Positions 22,365 to 35,716 are shown, counted from the first letter of the stretch. The stretch is DNA of 64,000 nucleotides from Stictocephala bisonia (GCA_035578905.1 JAQJVL010000519.1:372001-436000); one strand, 5' to 3'. Translations and numbers: made by a program. The notes: a model not told the origin generated them from the letters alone.

Positions 22365-24617
22365 TTAGGTACACAAGCCTAAACATTTATGTTTTATCCA
22401 ATTTGATCAAATAAGACATGAGAATGAGTGGTATACTCAAGACCTGAAAAACATGAAAGATAGATTATTATTTTTAGGTAAATTAAAGACACACGAGTTC
22501 AAAAGTACAATTAAACAAACTGAGGAAACAGTATAGAGAGGCAATTCATGAAGCTAAGCTTAATTTTAACATAAAAAAATTGAGAAAAGTAAAAACAAAT
22601 GTAAAGCTGCCTGGTCAGTAATTAATTCAAATAATTTTAACAGTATGGAGCTATCTAAAAATCATGCAGTTAATATACATCCTGATGTTTTCAATGAATA
22701 TTTTATAAATTCTGTTAGAGAAATTAAGCAAAATGTAGATAAAACTAGGGTAACTGTAAGAGAGTTAGTTTGTAAGGCTAATTTTAATCATAGAACTTTT
22801 AAATGGAAATTTGTCTCCCCTAATGATGTTGTAAGGGCTGCAAAAAGGATGAATAATACAAGCAGTAAAGATATATACAATTTCTCTAATAATCTTCTAA
22901 AGAGCTCGGTATATACTATTGCTGAACCTTTGTCTGTTAGTTTTAATCGATGTTTACAGGAAGGTGTCTTTCCAAACAAATTAAAAGTTTCAAAAATATG
23001 TCCAATTTTTAAAAAAGGGCAAAGAGACCTACCGGAAAGCTATAGACCTGTGTCTTTGATTCCTGTATTGTCTAAACTCTTGGAACTCTTAGTATACGAG
23101 CAAGTTAGCTTTTTCTTGGAACAGAACAATTTTCTTCATTTGTCACAATTTGGATTCCGAAAAGGTAAAAATACAATTGATGCAGTAGAGAGACTTGTAA
23201 GAGAAGTACTTTTAACTTTTGAAAACAGAGCCTGTGCTCAGGTTACATTGTGTGACCTGAGCAAGGCTTTCGATTGTGTCAAGCACGATGACCTTTTATT
23301 AAAATTAAATTATTATGGCTTTTCTGGTTCCTGTTTAAAATTTTTCGAATCATATCTGGAAAATAGACTTCAATCAGTTTATGTGAATGATGAATATTCC
23401 AAGGACGCCTTAGTTGAGTATGGAGTTCCTCAGGGGACGGTTTTGGGACCACTTTTATTTTTAATTAGTGTGAACGATCTGCCATTCTCTGTTAACTCGA
23501 AATCCCTATTATATGCTGATGACACTACCTTTGTGGATGTTGCTAGCAACCTTGAAGAACTTAAATTATTTTCTCAAGAAACAATTAAAGACGCTGCCAT
23601 ATGGTTTAAAACAAATGGGTTTTTACTTAATGAAAATAAGACTAAAAAATTGCTTTGTACTTTAAGAACTGCTGAAGTTCCAGCAACTGATGATTTGTCA
23701 CAAATGCTAAATTTCTAGGTATTTATATTGACAATAAAATGAATTGGCAACCACATATTGAATATATATTGTCAAAATTATCAAGGGTGGTGTATCTTTT
23801 AAAACGACTGACTTTTTGCGTACCTTTTAACTACCGGTACCTCAAAACGGCCTATTATGCATACTTTCAATCAGTTTTTAGGTATGGTTTAATATTATTT
23901 GGTAACTGTTCAAAAATCAATGAAATATTACTTCTTCAAAAGAAAGCAATTAGAGTAATTACAAAATCAGAAATGAGAGATCACTGCAGACCTTTATTTA
24001 TGCAGCTAGAAGTGCAAACAGTTATCAACTTGTATATATTTGATTTAACTTCATTTATTATAAAAAATCAGAATCTAATAACTTTACACTGTGACAAACA
24101 CAACTACAAAACACGTAACAGAGAAAAAGCAGCAATTGAGTTCAATAGGTTAAGTAAATCACTTTCTAGTCATTTGGTAATATCCTTGAAGGTATATAAT
24201 AAAATAAATCACCTCATCCATCTTTATTCAATCAATGTTTTTAAAATCAGATTTTATAATTGGTTACTTAAGAATCCCTTTTATTCAATAAATGAATTTT
24301 TCTTGGTCACTAAGATTGAATTTTAAACTAGGGATTTTGAGTTGTAAGAGATTGGCAGGGATAATATTAAAAATGATAATATTTGTTCTTGTTAGTCATA
24401 TTCACTTTGTCATTGTTTATAGGCATTAATTACACTATCTATAAGTTAAATTATTTGTCTATAGTGTAATTGCTGTATTGTATTAGTATATTTATTATTT
24501 ATTTATAAAACTATGTAATGGTAACGTGGCATGATTGCTGAAAAACGACTTTGTCAATGCTTATTGTAGCCTGTACGACAATGAAAGATATTCTATTCTA
24601 TTCTATTCTATTCTATT
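22365..24617 (+). mobile_element. 5'-truncated LINE copy with near-intact reverse transcriptase
   Basis: Begins inside ORF2 in the region before the RT (EWYTQDLKNMKDRLLF, matching QWYTKELAQMKERLLF of the intact copy). It has a 357-codon open stretch (22645-23718) with CPIFKKGQRD, SYRPVSLIPVLSKLLE, QFGFRKGKNTIDAV, TLCDLSKAFDCVKHD, YGVPQGTVLG and YADDTTFVDV, then one frameshift at about 23715 and a further 195 codons to 24324. The 3' end reads TTTGTCAATGC ... ACGACAATGAAA and closes with an ATTCT pentanucleotide tail (24588-24617). It lies directly after the tail of the previous copy. It is younger-looking than that copy but inactive through truncation and frameshift. Confidence 0.9.
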
Positions 24618-27250
24618 CCATGTAAAAATATGGTATTTGTTTAGCATTCTTATAATAATGAAGATCTTGAAAAAAAAATAACATGTATTATTTGTGTTTG
24701 CTCATAATGACACTTTTATTTGATTTATCGACAACAATATAATGTAGTATGTTATTATCCTGCGTCAAAACTTTATTTTTGTCACAAATATAATTATTTT
24801 TTTATATTTCTATTTAGAAAATATCTGTTTTATCAGTTTTCGTTCTCAGAACAATTCCTAAAAAATTTAAATATTTTTTACTATGATTACAATATGCACA
24901 ACAATATATTTTACATTTTCTTGTAGCTAATAGATTGCAGTAATAAAGTACATGTAGCAAAAAATGATACATACCTCTTATTTATGGATTGTTCTGTAAT
25001 TTTTCACAGAATTTTTTGTTTCTGTGGTAAAATTTTATTTTCCACAACAAACTTAAAATATAAAACTTTGTAAATGGGTACAATATAACTATTTTTCCTA
25101 AACAAATTTTTCTTGTCTATTCAATGGTAATTTTTTATAATTTTTACATGTAATACTTGATTACCAACAATGATCCTACTGTAAATTTGCACAATATTTC
25201 ATTTTTGCGTTTTATGTAGACAAACAATTCCCCCTCCACCCCCCCAAAAAATCTAGTAGTTTATATAAAATGTAACAACATATTATTATAGTGCATAAAA
25301 TAATAAACACTTTGGCTATTTTGGAATTATTTATAAACATTTTTTAGTGATCCTAAGGAGGGATATAAGTTATAATTAACGTACAACATTTTAAATTTTT
25401 TTCAATCTTTTCTAGACAATAATTTTTTTTCATGTAAATTTTGATGGTAATATGTGAAAGTACAGTTCTTGAGAATAAAAACTAAATAATAAAATTGACA
25501 TTTGGAGTATATTTAGTATTTTTTATCATTTTTACAAAAAAAGCTTGTGAAGCGCTGAAAAGAAGCACTTTGCAGTTAGGAGTTCATAATGGGTCACCTA
25601 GTATTTACCATCTAGGGTTAATGTAAATTTTAAAGATACTATTTATTGTATTGTGCTTTCTCTGCAATTCCAATTATTGTAATAAATAACACTTGCTTCG
25701 AAAATAAAACAAAATTAATGTAAATTAAAAAAAATTTTGTATTTCAAAAAGCAGCATTTTTACAATTTAGAACTAAGGTATGAATTCCACATTTTCAAAT
25801 TTAATCATCACAGTGCAATAGTAATGTTTCTACTCCTATATTATACAAAAACTAACAAATCCTATACGAAAACCACATCAATTTTTTAATACTATACTTA
25901 TTGTTCAATCAATTAATGTTTGTCAGATTTATACAAAAGTACAGCTGGTTTATTTATAAATTTCTGTTAGATTTCTTTGGTTTTATTAATTCTTACCATT
26001 AAAACAACACTTCTATCTATAAGACACAATGTTTATGCAATAAAACAAGTACTTATGTAAAACATCCATTACCATAGCAAAATATATGGAATTAGGTGAC
26101 TGCCACTTTGCATTTTCTGTAGTCCCAACAATAGGCAAGGCAGTGAGTTTGACCCCTGCCAATTAATTAGGATAAAATACATTATAAGAAAGGTCCTTAG
26201 CAGTTCAGTTTAATACATCTTCAAAAAGTGAGTCTCTAGGAGGCAAGATAAACCTATGTACATTTCAGCTCTCTACCTACATGGGAAGTTGGAGAATTAG
26301 TGATGAGCGAGTGAGTCAGTCAGTGAGAGCTTTGCCTTATATATATATATATATATATATATAGATAGATAATTCCAATAAAACAAAGGCTATCTTTAGG
26401 CCCTATGTATGCTGTCTATACTATTATAAACTTTTAAAAGTTAAGGCTCATTAGAAAGACTAAAACTAAAATCCAACCATCTCTTTAGCTATTATGAAAT
26501 GAATATTTAAAGATATGTGCTTTTTTAACAACAAGTAACACTGAATTTAAAATGATCTAGGCCTACTAGAAAAGTGAAGTATTAGACAAGTCTCGAATAG
26601 AACATAACCTCAACTATATCAACATCACAAATAAAATATCTTTACGTTTGAAGACAGAACATGTACATGGCCAGCTGAGATTTACCTCTGTTATACACTG
26701 CTGTAATAAATAACAGTTGTTTGTCAAGATTAATACAAAATAAAATTGTATAGATTATAATGTATAAATTAATAACAAAATATGTATCAGCAACCATCTA
26801 TTTCTCTCTTAAAGTCAATATTTTTTTAGTTATAGTTATAATTAGTGTATAATAATAGTTAACTATTTAATATTAATATTTACTTTACATTTATACGTCT
26901 ATATTCTAATATTTTTAACATATCTGTCATTTATAGATCCTGTTTTAACATATCTGTCATTTATAGATCCTGTTTTCATCAAATGATAAGTTGAATAAAA
27001 TCCCCAATGGGAAAACAAGAACTCTGAAGGACTGTACTCTTTAGGAATTTTTAAAGTTAGATTCTAAGAAAAATTTTACAGCATATCTTAAGGGATTTTG
27101 TAGTGAGTGAGCATTTATTATTTTTTAAAAGAGTCACATATATTCTTATAATTTAAAAATCACCCATTACATTTTTACTAACACCAGTAATTAAGTCTAG
27201 TAATGCAACCTACCCTTGTACAAACAATAGCTAGACCCACCGAAGGTGGG
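24618..27250. other. Unassigned AT-rich DNA with simple repeats
   Basis: No gene supported. Contents noted: a C-rich run at about 25229-25246, an (AT)n tract at 26339-26363, a 30-bp exact tandem duplication TTTTAACATATCTGTCATTT... at 26913-26972, and a weak tRNA-like GAGTTTGACCCCTGCC stretch near 26147 that may be an old SINE. Confidence 0.35.
25616..25735. repeat. Isolated copy of the 97-bp tandem unit
   Basis: One full unit beginning at 25639 with CTATTTATTG, preceded by the end of another unit (TTAATGTAAATTTTAAAGATA). It matches the array at 19532-19903, about 5.7 kb away. Confidence 0.85.
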
Positions 27251-28583
27251 TGTGATGGCACCAGACTCAGGAGGACACAGAAAAAAAACATAAGGGACGT
27301 CCAAAATATAGTTTATTAAAAAAAGGACATTTAAATGTTTTAGAAAATTAGAGAAAATCTATAACAAGAGAATTAATTAAATTTAGGAAAATAGCTTGTT
27401 GCCCGTTTTAGGGTTGAAAACATTTCTGAAAGCCTAAAGACAGACGTGATAAATAAATATTAAAAAAAAAAATATAAATAACAATAGTAAAAATATGTAA
27501 GAAATAACAAGAATAAATAGAAACACAATAGACATCTGAAAACAATAACAGATACAACAAACTAAAAGTGAATAAATACTACACATATAAATAACACAAA
27601 TATTAAACAAAATAATTTAAAGGCAGCAACTACGGGGCCTCGGGTACGCAAAAGGTAATTCCGATGTTAGGCCAATTTAGAAAAGAAAAGAAAAATTAAA
27701 ACAAATTCAAGGTAATAATTTCACCAAGTCCTGTGGGCCATGCAGGGCGGTACATTATTAAGACTGAGCCTCTGAGAATCCTGTTAACAATAGAAACCTA
27801 AACCCCCCAAAACAATATAAAAGTAAACAAATTAAAATAAAATCTATAAAAGACAAACTCCTCTCAATAACACGGTTTCCCCACACAGAATGTCCCAACA
27901 TCCCCCAAAACCTGAAAAACATTTCCCCCCTCCCCAAGGTTTACAGTCACTAACAAACCCTATAATATTTCTTCTATATCTTGCTTCTCTTCTTTATTTA
28001 ATTGTATATTTTATTAATTTATTTTATTTTATTTGAATTTTTTTAACGTAGAAGGAGAAAAAATATGGGTTGAATTCACCTGCATGCTGGAGTTTTCTGC
28101 CTGGGGAAACAGAGAACAAGCATAGCAAGGAAAGCAAGGAAGGGGGGAATGAAGGTGGCAGCTCCCTCTGGGCCGGAAAGAAAGCCTAGAGGTGGGCCCA
28201 ATCCATGTGTCCTCATCTTCGTCCCCAGGCGGCATCAAGTAGGAAGGCAATGCAGGTGACAATCCATCTCCCCTCCCGGACCCTGAAGCCAAAAGCCAAA
28301 GAACTAGCTGACGAAGACAAACGGCAGCAGTCCAATGTTGGATAACAAGACAGAACAAACACGAACAGGAAACACAGAACTACGAAAAGAAACACAGACA
28401 CACAAACTAAAACAATAAGTAATGCAGCTATGCGAGACAACTCAACTCTGTGCTATGGCGCAGTAAACAGTGGGCGAACTCAAGGTTACTATACAACAGG
28501 TTGCCTCATTCTCATACGGTCTATATAAGCTGAGTTTTGACATCAGAGGGAGACCTCCAACCACAGAGTAGCCTCCCAACACA
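27251..28583. mobile_element. Possible solo LTR or other GC-richer element (uncertain)
   Basis: The block has TGTG...CACA termini, is GC-richer in its last 600 bp, and carries a TATA-like TCTATATAAGC about 55 bp from the right end, a layout that would fit a solo LTR on the plus strand. No flanking duplication was found and no internal retrovirus-like coding sequence is present. Short open frames on the minus strand (28029-28440) show no recognised domain. Confidence 0.25.
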
Positions 28584-29114
28584 GCGAGCTGAACAGTTAA
28601 AACTACATACTAAACCATTATTTTTTTTCAAGAGAATTTTAGAATTATTTACATTTCTGGTATTTTAATATTAATTTAAAGCAGCAAATTACCTTTTTTC
28701 ATGTGTGCTGGGTCCTTTTTTTGTTCTCCGTTCTTATTAATGACTTGCCTAGCAATATAGAACAATAGAACAAGTTTATTCCTAAATCTTGCATAATTGT
28801 GGCCCTGCTAAGTAACAAAACATACTTGTCAGCGGGGTCCATCTTAACTATAACATATAATACATAAAATAAATTATAGTAATGTATTAAATCTAACATA
28901 TTCTTATTAATAATTGTAACAGAAACAATGGCAATTGGTGGGTAAATAATTCACTTAGTGTACAAGTGGCAAACTTAAGCAAGTTAATTGATATTATATA
29001 GATAGGTTATATTTATAAAAAGGTTGTTCCCTAAGATGGTGCCTTTGTACATTTATAGTTTGTAGTTCTGTAATTTTTGCTCATAATTCCACATTGTTTT
29101 GTACAAATGGTAAT
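28584..29114. other. Unassigned AT-rich DNA
   Basis: No gene or element was recognised between the GC-richer block and the next LINE fragment. The last part may be decayed LINE. Confidence 0.3.
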
Positions 29115-29460
29115 AGAGATAACCTATTCGTAGAATGGAATTGGCATCCATCAAGGAAACCAGAGTAATTTTCTGGCTGCGCCACCTGAAGAAACTTGTT
29201 ACAAAGCAGTATCTGAAAATCGCTTACTATACATTCTTTCATTGTACTGTTCATTGTATGGAATCACTCTCTGGGGTAAGGGTAAAAATTAAAAAAGTAT
29301 TGTTATTGCAGAAGAAGGCTGTTAGAATTTTGGCTGGTGCCCCTTTCTTTATTTTATGTAAACCAATTTTTATAGAGGGAGATTGCTGTAAACCCTTATA
29401 TTAATTTATATCTAGTTAAAGTAAAGCAGAATATCAGTGATTAGTCTGTAATAAAAAACA
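29115..29460 (+). mobile_element. LINE C-terminal remnant
   Basis: Plus-strand frame with LRHLKKLVTKQYLKIAYYTF, KVLLLQKKAVRILAGAPFF and CKPIFIE, the post-RT block that reads ..VYLLRRLK..YLKTAYYAYFQS..ILLLQKKAIRVI.. in the intact LINEs here. Frameshifts at 29260 and 29390. Possible 3' UTR continues for some hundred bases. Confidence 0.8.
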
Positions 29461-30548
29461 TTTATCATTATCCAACAATGGGCAGCTTATATACTAGTAT
29501 CGTCTGTTAATAAAAAAAAGTTACAACCTCTTTTTTCTCTAATTAGTATATGTTTGTTTAATAACTACCTATTTCAAATCACGCCATTAGTCTTAGTAAA
29601 TTTACATCTGTGATACATACATATCTGTTTACTAAACCTTTTTACTAATATTGATGAACATCTAGCACTTTCTGTGATAGATATAATTTTTTAGCTTTAA
29701 TCTGTGTTTTATCTGTTCAATATTAGTAAGGATTATTGTAGTAAGGATTATTAAAGGATTATTGTTGGTTTACCAATCTGTATAATTTATTTTATTTTTT
29801 ATTATTTAGATTTATGTTATATTCATGGAAATTTTGTGTATTGCTACAGGTTTTTTTATGGTGTTCTAGCTTTATTTTCTGTATAAAATCACCTAGTATG
29901 TTGTTATATAGCTTATGTGCCAAAGTCTTAGTTCCACGTACCATTTTAAACTTCAACTGTAATTATTTATTTTGATACATATATGTTTTGTTTGTGTTCT
30001 AATCAAAATCAAATTGTATTTGATTGAATGTTAAATTGTTATTAATGTAAATTATTTATTAGGGAGGCCTATTGTAGATAAATAATATTGTAATTTCCAC
30101 CAGTAAGTAGGTTCAACCATCCGTGAGGATGCAAATTGCATTGTAAATTGTTTTTAAAATGAATAAAGATTCTTGATTGTTTGTTTGGGAGTTAATTTTA
30201 AAATTAAGGTTTGCAAAATACTAATAAATATTACTGAGCTGTTCTTAGTTTAATTATATCCATTTATGGAACTAAAAAATAATTTTGAGGTGTTATTCCT
30301 TAAATCAGTTATCAACAGTGTGAGCCAAAGTCTAGTGTTTGTAGGAGGTCAGTGAACTTTGTTATTTAACATACGAGTGGAATGTTACACAGTACAAGTT
30401 TCACACAGAATACGTTCTAGAAGTTACAAATATTATGTACCAAAATGTGTTGACCATCTTGTATTATATTGTAATAAACTTGTGGTGTTCAATTGTTTGT
30501 AATTTCTAACAATACAAAAATGTTAATTATGAAACTATTCTTATCTTA
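29461..30548. other. Unassigned, possibly old LINE 3' UTR
   Basis: AT-rich. An AATAAAGATTCTTGATTG stretch at about 30160-30180 resembles a retroelement or transcript 3' end. No gene seen. Confidence 0.3.
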
Positions 30549-30679
30549 GCAATGGACAACATAAAAGTATTTTACTTTCAAGGAAGTGTATTTATAAACA
30601 ATCCTCATACAATAACTGTATGAGGATTGTTTGTAAATACATTTCTGTGAAAGTAAAATACTTTTATTGTGTCCATTGC
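30549..30679. mobile_element. Palindromic MITE, about 63-bp arms
   Basis: GCAATGGACAACATAAAAG (30549 on) folds back on CTTTTATTGTGTCCATTGC (to 30679) with few mismatches, and a 5-base loop lies at about 30612-30616. The 131 bp are almost entirely stem. No target duplication is certain. Confidence 0.75.
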
Positions 30680-30794
30680 TTGAAAATATGTCCTTAAATA
30701 TATCCTTGGACATATTATGGTCTTTAAATTATAGAAAAATTTAAATGTATAGATGAAAATTATTGCTCCCTTTCTAAATTAAAATAAATGGTAC

Positions 30795-30900
30795 TAAGTA
30801 ACTATTCTCACAAACACTGTCCCTTTACCGGGGATGTTTTGAACTGGTAATCAATCACCCAACCAACACTAAGAACCTCACCATTAAACTGTATAACAAT
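30795..30900 (-). mobile_element. tRNA-related SINE-like fragment
   Basis: On the minus strand, ATGGTGAGGTTCTTAGTG followed by GATTACCAGTTCAAAACATCC resembles the box A and box B parts of insect tRNA-derived SINEs. Both boxes deviate from consensus and no tail or duplication was defined. Confidence 0.4.
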
Positions 30901-32960
30901 ATATGAAAGTTTGCTTCAAGTCACATGTTAATGTTGAATATGAATATATTGTTGAATTGAATTAAAATTAAAGGATGTAAAAACACACTTAAATAAAAAC
31001 AGATGTTCAATTAATTACATTTCTAAGGAATGTAAAGACAAAACACTTATTTTATTTAAGTAAGGGAAAGAAAAGAATAGTCTTCAAAAAAAGCTGTTCA
31101 ATTAATCACATAGCCATATTTCATGTAAAAAAAATATATATTTTAAAATGTTTTTGCCTGTAAAAAAAGTTATAACTAAAAACTATTAGAGTTAGGAAGA
31201 AAAGTTTTTACTAAAATGTTTTAAACTGTTTTTCATCATTGTTTAATTATTATAAAGAAGCATATAAAATATATACTCATGCATTTCTGAGTAATATATG
31301 AGTATCCTAAATATGTATTGTTGTCTTCAGAATAACTGCTGTTGAAAAAGACTGTTTACAGGATTATCTAATCATCTCTTATCAGGATCATAAATTAAAT
31401 TAGCACCTCCTACAATGTTATGTGTAAATACTGTATAAGCAGTAAATTGATACCAAGTTACTGAAAATTTGAAGTTGAGGAGCTTTTTAAAAATATATTT
31501 TCATTTCTTTTGAATGATTGTTTTATATCAATTAATTATAGATGAATACAACCAAATGTTGGACTAACTGGCATATACATTCAAGACAATATGCATTTAA
31601 ACAAAAAGACAAATAACTAAAAATAAAAAAAAAACACTGTGATTCTGTATTGTTGTTGTATATACTAGACCTTGTTGCGATAAATACGATAAATTTACTA
31701 ACTGACCTTTATAAATGTGTATCAACTTCCAAGTGAGTTTGAATTGTATGATCATTTATAATTGCCAGAGGAGTTCAACATCAGGATGTACGTTTTTATC
31801 CTCAAAAGGCTCATTACATATGACGTAAGGCTCAGCTGTTATGACAAATACATGCTGTGTTGGAAGGCTTTTTGAAACATATGTTGGATCAATAAGATGC
31901 ACGGGCGCTTATTGGAATTTCCACTAAAACTTTGTGATTTAAGTAGAATTTTTGCAGATTAGGTTCTTCAAGGTGATGAAAGAAGTTTTACTTTTATAAA
32001 TTTGACCAATATTAGTGCTTGCAAGAAGCATTTCCTCATTTATAAATTTGTGATTGGTTGAAAAGGATTAAATTCGGCAATTTCATTAATTGTAGGTTAG
32101 TAAATGGCAAATATTAATTTGAAGTAGTATTATATTTGTGTCTAATACACCTGTTTTTATTACGTTTACAAATAAATATCTGTATTTAATTTTGTAAGGC
32201 AAATCAGTTGCGTCAAAATTCCAAGTGTTATACTTCACCTACGGCCTTCGGAAATGGCTCATTTGAAAGCTCTGATATTGTAGATGGTGGTAAAAATAAA
32301 AGTTTTGTGATCCGCCATAAGGGCTCATCCCCATCAGCCATCAAAGTTCCCATATAAATCTTATGGGAAGAAGGTTTCTAACTTTTGTGTTTTTTTGTAC
32401 TGTGGTAATATGCATTAAATATTCAAGCTGTTAATAAGACAAATGCAATTTTCCAGCTGTTAATGTTTTATATTCAAATTAACAAGGCACAAGGCCAAAC
32501 TTTTAAAGAAGATCGTATTAGTCATATTCAGCTGAACAAACCAGTGTTTTCACATGGGCAACTTTATGTTTGAGTTTTACAAAACTATTGATAGTTCAAT
32601 ATTATACATTAAATATTTAACTGCAACATTTGTATTTTATTTATTAAGGAGCTTTTGCCCCTACAAGCCACTAATATTCCATTAATTCTTTTTTAAGATA
32701 TAAATTTGAACTATAAGTAATTCAGTCATTAATTTTAATGATGTTTAAAGCTATATCTTTACAAAATTGGATTTGATAATAAATAACTCCTCACTTAAAA
32801 CCGTGCATCAGGTACGTCTTTATGTTAGCTTTAAAAACCCTCCTATAGATCATGCAACACCCACCCACTCTGAAGGGGTTAGCTCCTTGTATCCAACGTC
32901 TCAGGAAACAGCTGTGCTATAGTAGTATCATATAACCATTAAGTGTTGGACGGTCTAATC
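30901..32960. other. Unassigned AT-rich DNA
   Basis: No exon, RNA gene or element recognised. Slightly less AT-rich patches at 31760-31960 and 32205-32350 show no frame of note. Confidence 0.3.
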
Positions 32961-33365
32961 ATTAGTATTTACCTGGCTCGTCAGCCGTCCAGTAGTACCT
33001 ACACTGCTGTGACACTGACATTCTTTACGTTGAGGTTTATGACCTGTTATGGCTGACGAGCCAGGTAAACATTAGTATTTACCTGGCTCGTCAGCCGTCC
33101 AGTAGTACCTACACCTCTGTGTCACTGAAGTTCTTTACGTTGAGGTTTATGACCTGTTATGGCTGACGAGCCAGGTAAACATTAGTATTTACCTGGCTCG
33201 TCAGCCGTCCAGTAGTACCTACACTGCTGTGTCACTGAAGTTCTTTACGTTGAGGTTTATGACCTGTTATGGCTGATGAGCCAGGTAAACATTAGTATTT
33301 ACCTGGCTCGTTAGCCGTCCTGTAGTACCTACGCTGGTGTCACTGAAGTTCTTTACGTTGAGGTT
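32961..33365. repeat. Tandem array of 110-bp units, each a hairpin
   Basis: Units begin at 32968, 33078, 33188 and 33298 (period exactly 110; the fourth is partial). In the first unit TTTACCTGGCTCGTCAGCC (32968-32986) is perfectly complementary to GGCTGACGAGCCAGGTAAA (33051-33069), and the following units repeat this with few changes. Units are nearly identical, so the amplification is recent. Confidence 0.95.
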
Positions 33366-35716
33366 GGCAACAAGCATCCTAATTTTAACTTTCTTATGCT
33401 AATTACTTCTATTTTTATTTATTCTTTGACAGACAACTTCTTATATTAAATATGTCACTCAAAAGAGCCCAACATAAATAAAGAAAACAAAATATTAAAC
33501 AAGATAGCAGTAAACAATAAATTCAAACTTGCTAGAAATTCAATGAATGTAAAAGTAGCTATTTGAATAAGGAATTCTTTTGTGAATCCCTCTGGTCTGA
33601 AGAAGGTGAGCGTGGTTAACTGAAATCGATCACCATAATATTTGTGTATTTTGTACTTGCATTGTAATATATTTGTGCTTGTATTGTAATAAATTTATGT
33701 TTTGTGACATTCACTTGTACTGTATTTGTACCGACACGTATTATGCTAATTAAAAAACTATTTGAATCATATGGAATGTGTATTTCGGTAGAGTTATTAT
33801 TACTAATAAAATAGCGGACGGCTTGTCAGTGATTTCCTGTCCACCCAGTGGCCGGACTGGAGAGACCTAACAGCTGACCTCATAAGTGTAACGAAATGTC
33901 TGCATATTTCAACTGTAATGAAGTGTCCATGTAACGAACTGTCCATTATTCTTCAACCAAAGTCTTTAAAAATACTCTGTAGTCCTACCGAAGGATTTAA
34001 AATGTCTTATCTTTTACCCTGAAATAATAGATGATTTAGGAATGGCAACTAGACTGTATTTATAAAAGCTCTTAACTTATCATCTATTTAGACCACAAAA
34101 AAGTTTTATATGATCAATCTCTACAACATTTATAAAATTCGTGTCATTATAATGAGGTGTCTGTATAACCTTAGTATTTTGTGGTCAGGGTCAAACTTCT
34201 CTTGACATTTGTTTATATTTTAAGAAAATTATTTAAAAAACTATTTTATATTTTGTACAAAGTTTATTTTTTTAATAATAATGAAAAGAAAACACTTACC
34301 CTTGTAATGATTTCGATGGTTGTAGTTGATTACTCCTCAAATGATTTCGATCTTGTGAGGGGTGATTAAATATTTTTGTAATTAGAGCTCTGATATCACC
34401 ATTTGTATGCTGATATTACTGTATGGCAATTGGATTGGCAGCCTTTGTTCTTATTAATCCCTTTATAGCCAATCACTTAATGAAATGAAAAGTCCATTAA
34501 AATCAGACCTGCTCTCTTTTTGTTTGCTTGCCAAGTTGATGGTCGTGATGTGCTTTATTGTTGGAAGTAAATTACTGTACTTGTCTTCACTTGTGGTTTG
34601 ATGAGAAACAAACTGATCTGATGTTTTGTTTAAACTATCGGCAAGTCATTACTTATATTTATTGTAATCATTGTTATTATGTAAATTATTTTAATGTATA
34701 AATAACTAAGTTCATAAAGTTTAAGCCTTCAGATATTCCATTGAATGTACTTAAGTGTGTTTTATTTGTGTACACCATCTTATTTAGTTAACTTTCTTCA
34801 AGCCAAATATTCTTTCTTCTATGGAAACTGTTTTAAATCCTTGCCAGTTAGATTTCTTTTCATTTACCACCGTGTAACATGATTAAAAATTATTCATATA
34901 TTTTAATCACCAAAAGACAGTTTCCAGTTGTTTGTGACATTTATTGCTAAACAATATTAATATGACATTAGCAAACACAGTAGATAGCTATAAATTACTG
35001 CCTGTAGGAAATTAAACCAATAATAATCAAATAAATAGTAATTTAAAGAGCAAGATATGAAATTCTACTAAAGAGCAAGTATTTAAATATTTTTTAAATA
35101 CTTTTTAACTTTTTTTTAATCCTTGGCATATTCTTGGGAAATGGTTCATGTTTAAACTTAAATTGTCCAGTATAAACTATATTAAAACGATCAGAAATAA
35201 TTTAGCAGCTAAATAATTACTCATAATTTGGTAGTGAAGTAGCAAGATTAACTGATAAAAACAGACGTAGTAGGTTTAAGAAAGAAAAACAGTCATTTTG
35301 ACCTCTCTTTTTGAAGAATTAGTCATAACTTTGAGCAACTTAAATATACTATATTTTTCAGGCCCAAGGTTTGTTTTTGTAGCTGACGAATACAAAGCCC
35401 TTACAAGAAGTTACAACAATCAACTATGCTAAGATAGTTTGTTTAAAATCATAAAGCTTCTACAGAAAAATAAAGTTATATTTTACTTCCTAGTTTTTAA
35501 AATTGTATTTAGCTTCTTCATTCTTTCGTTGATTAAACTTCATGTATTGATATAATTTCTAATGTTTCATATATTCTGTCTAAAATATCAATAGTTTTAC
35601 ATACGAGCATTAGCCTCTAGAAATAGTTTGGTGTGATATTGGGCTATTTCAAAGATGTCTTAACCTGTATGATAATACTTAATCACATAGCAAACACAAA
35701 AAATAATACATATTTA
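33366..35716. other. Unassigned AT-rich DNA
   Basis: No gene or element recognised in 2.35 kb. A less AT-rich patch at 33810-33960 shows no coding pattern. Confidence 0.3.

Noticed and set aside
26095..26365. SINE ending in the (AT)n tract
   Set aside because: Only a poor box-B-like GAGTTTGACCCCTG; no box A, tail hairpin or duplication.
28029..28440. Overlapping minus-strand frames of 109 and 75 codons
   Set aside because: No recognised domain; overlapping frames in a GC-richer block that may be an LTR; codon pattern not convincing.
32961..33365. CRISPR-like array of direct repeats
   Set aside because: Whole 110-bp units are repeated without unique spacers, in a eukaryotic genome; it is a tandem repeat of hairpin units.
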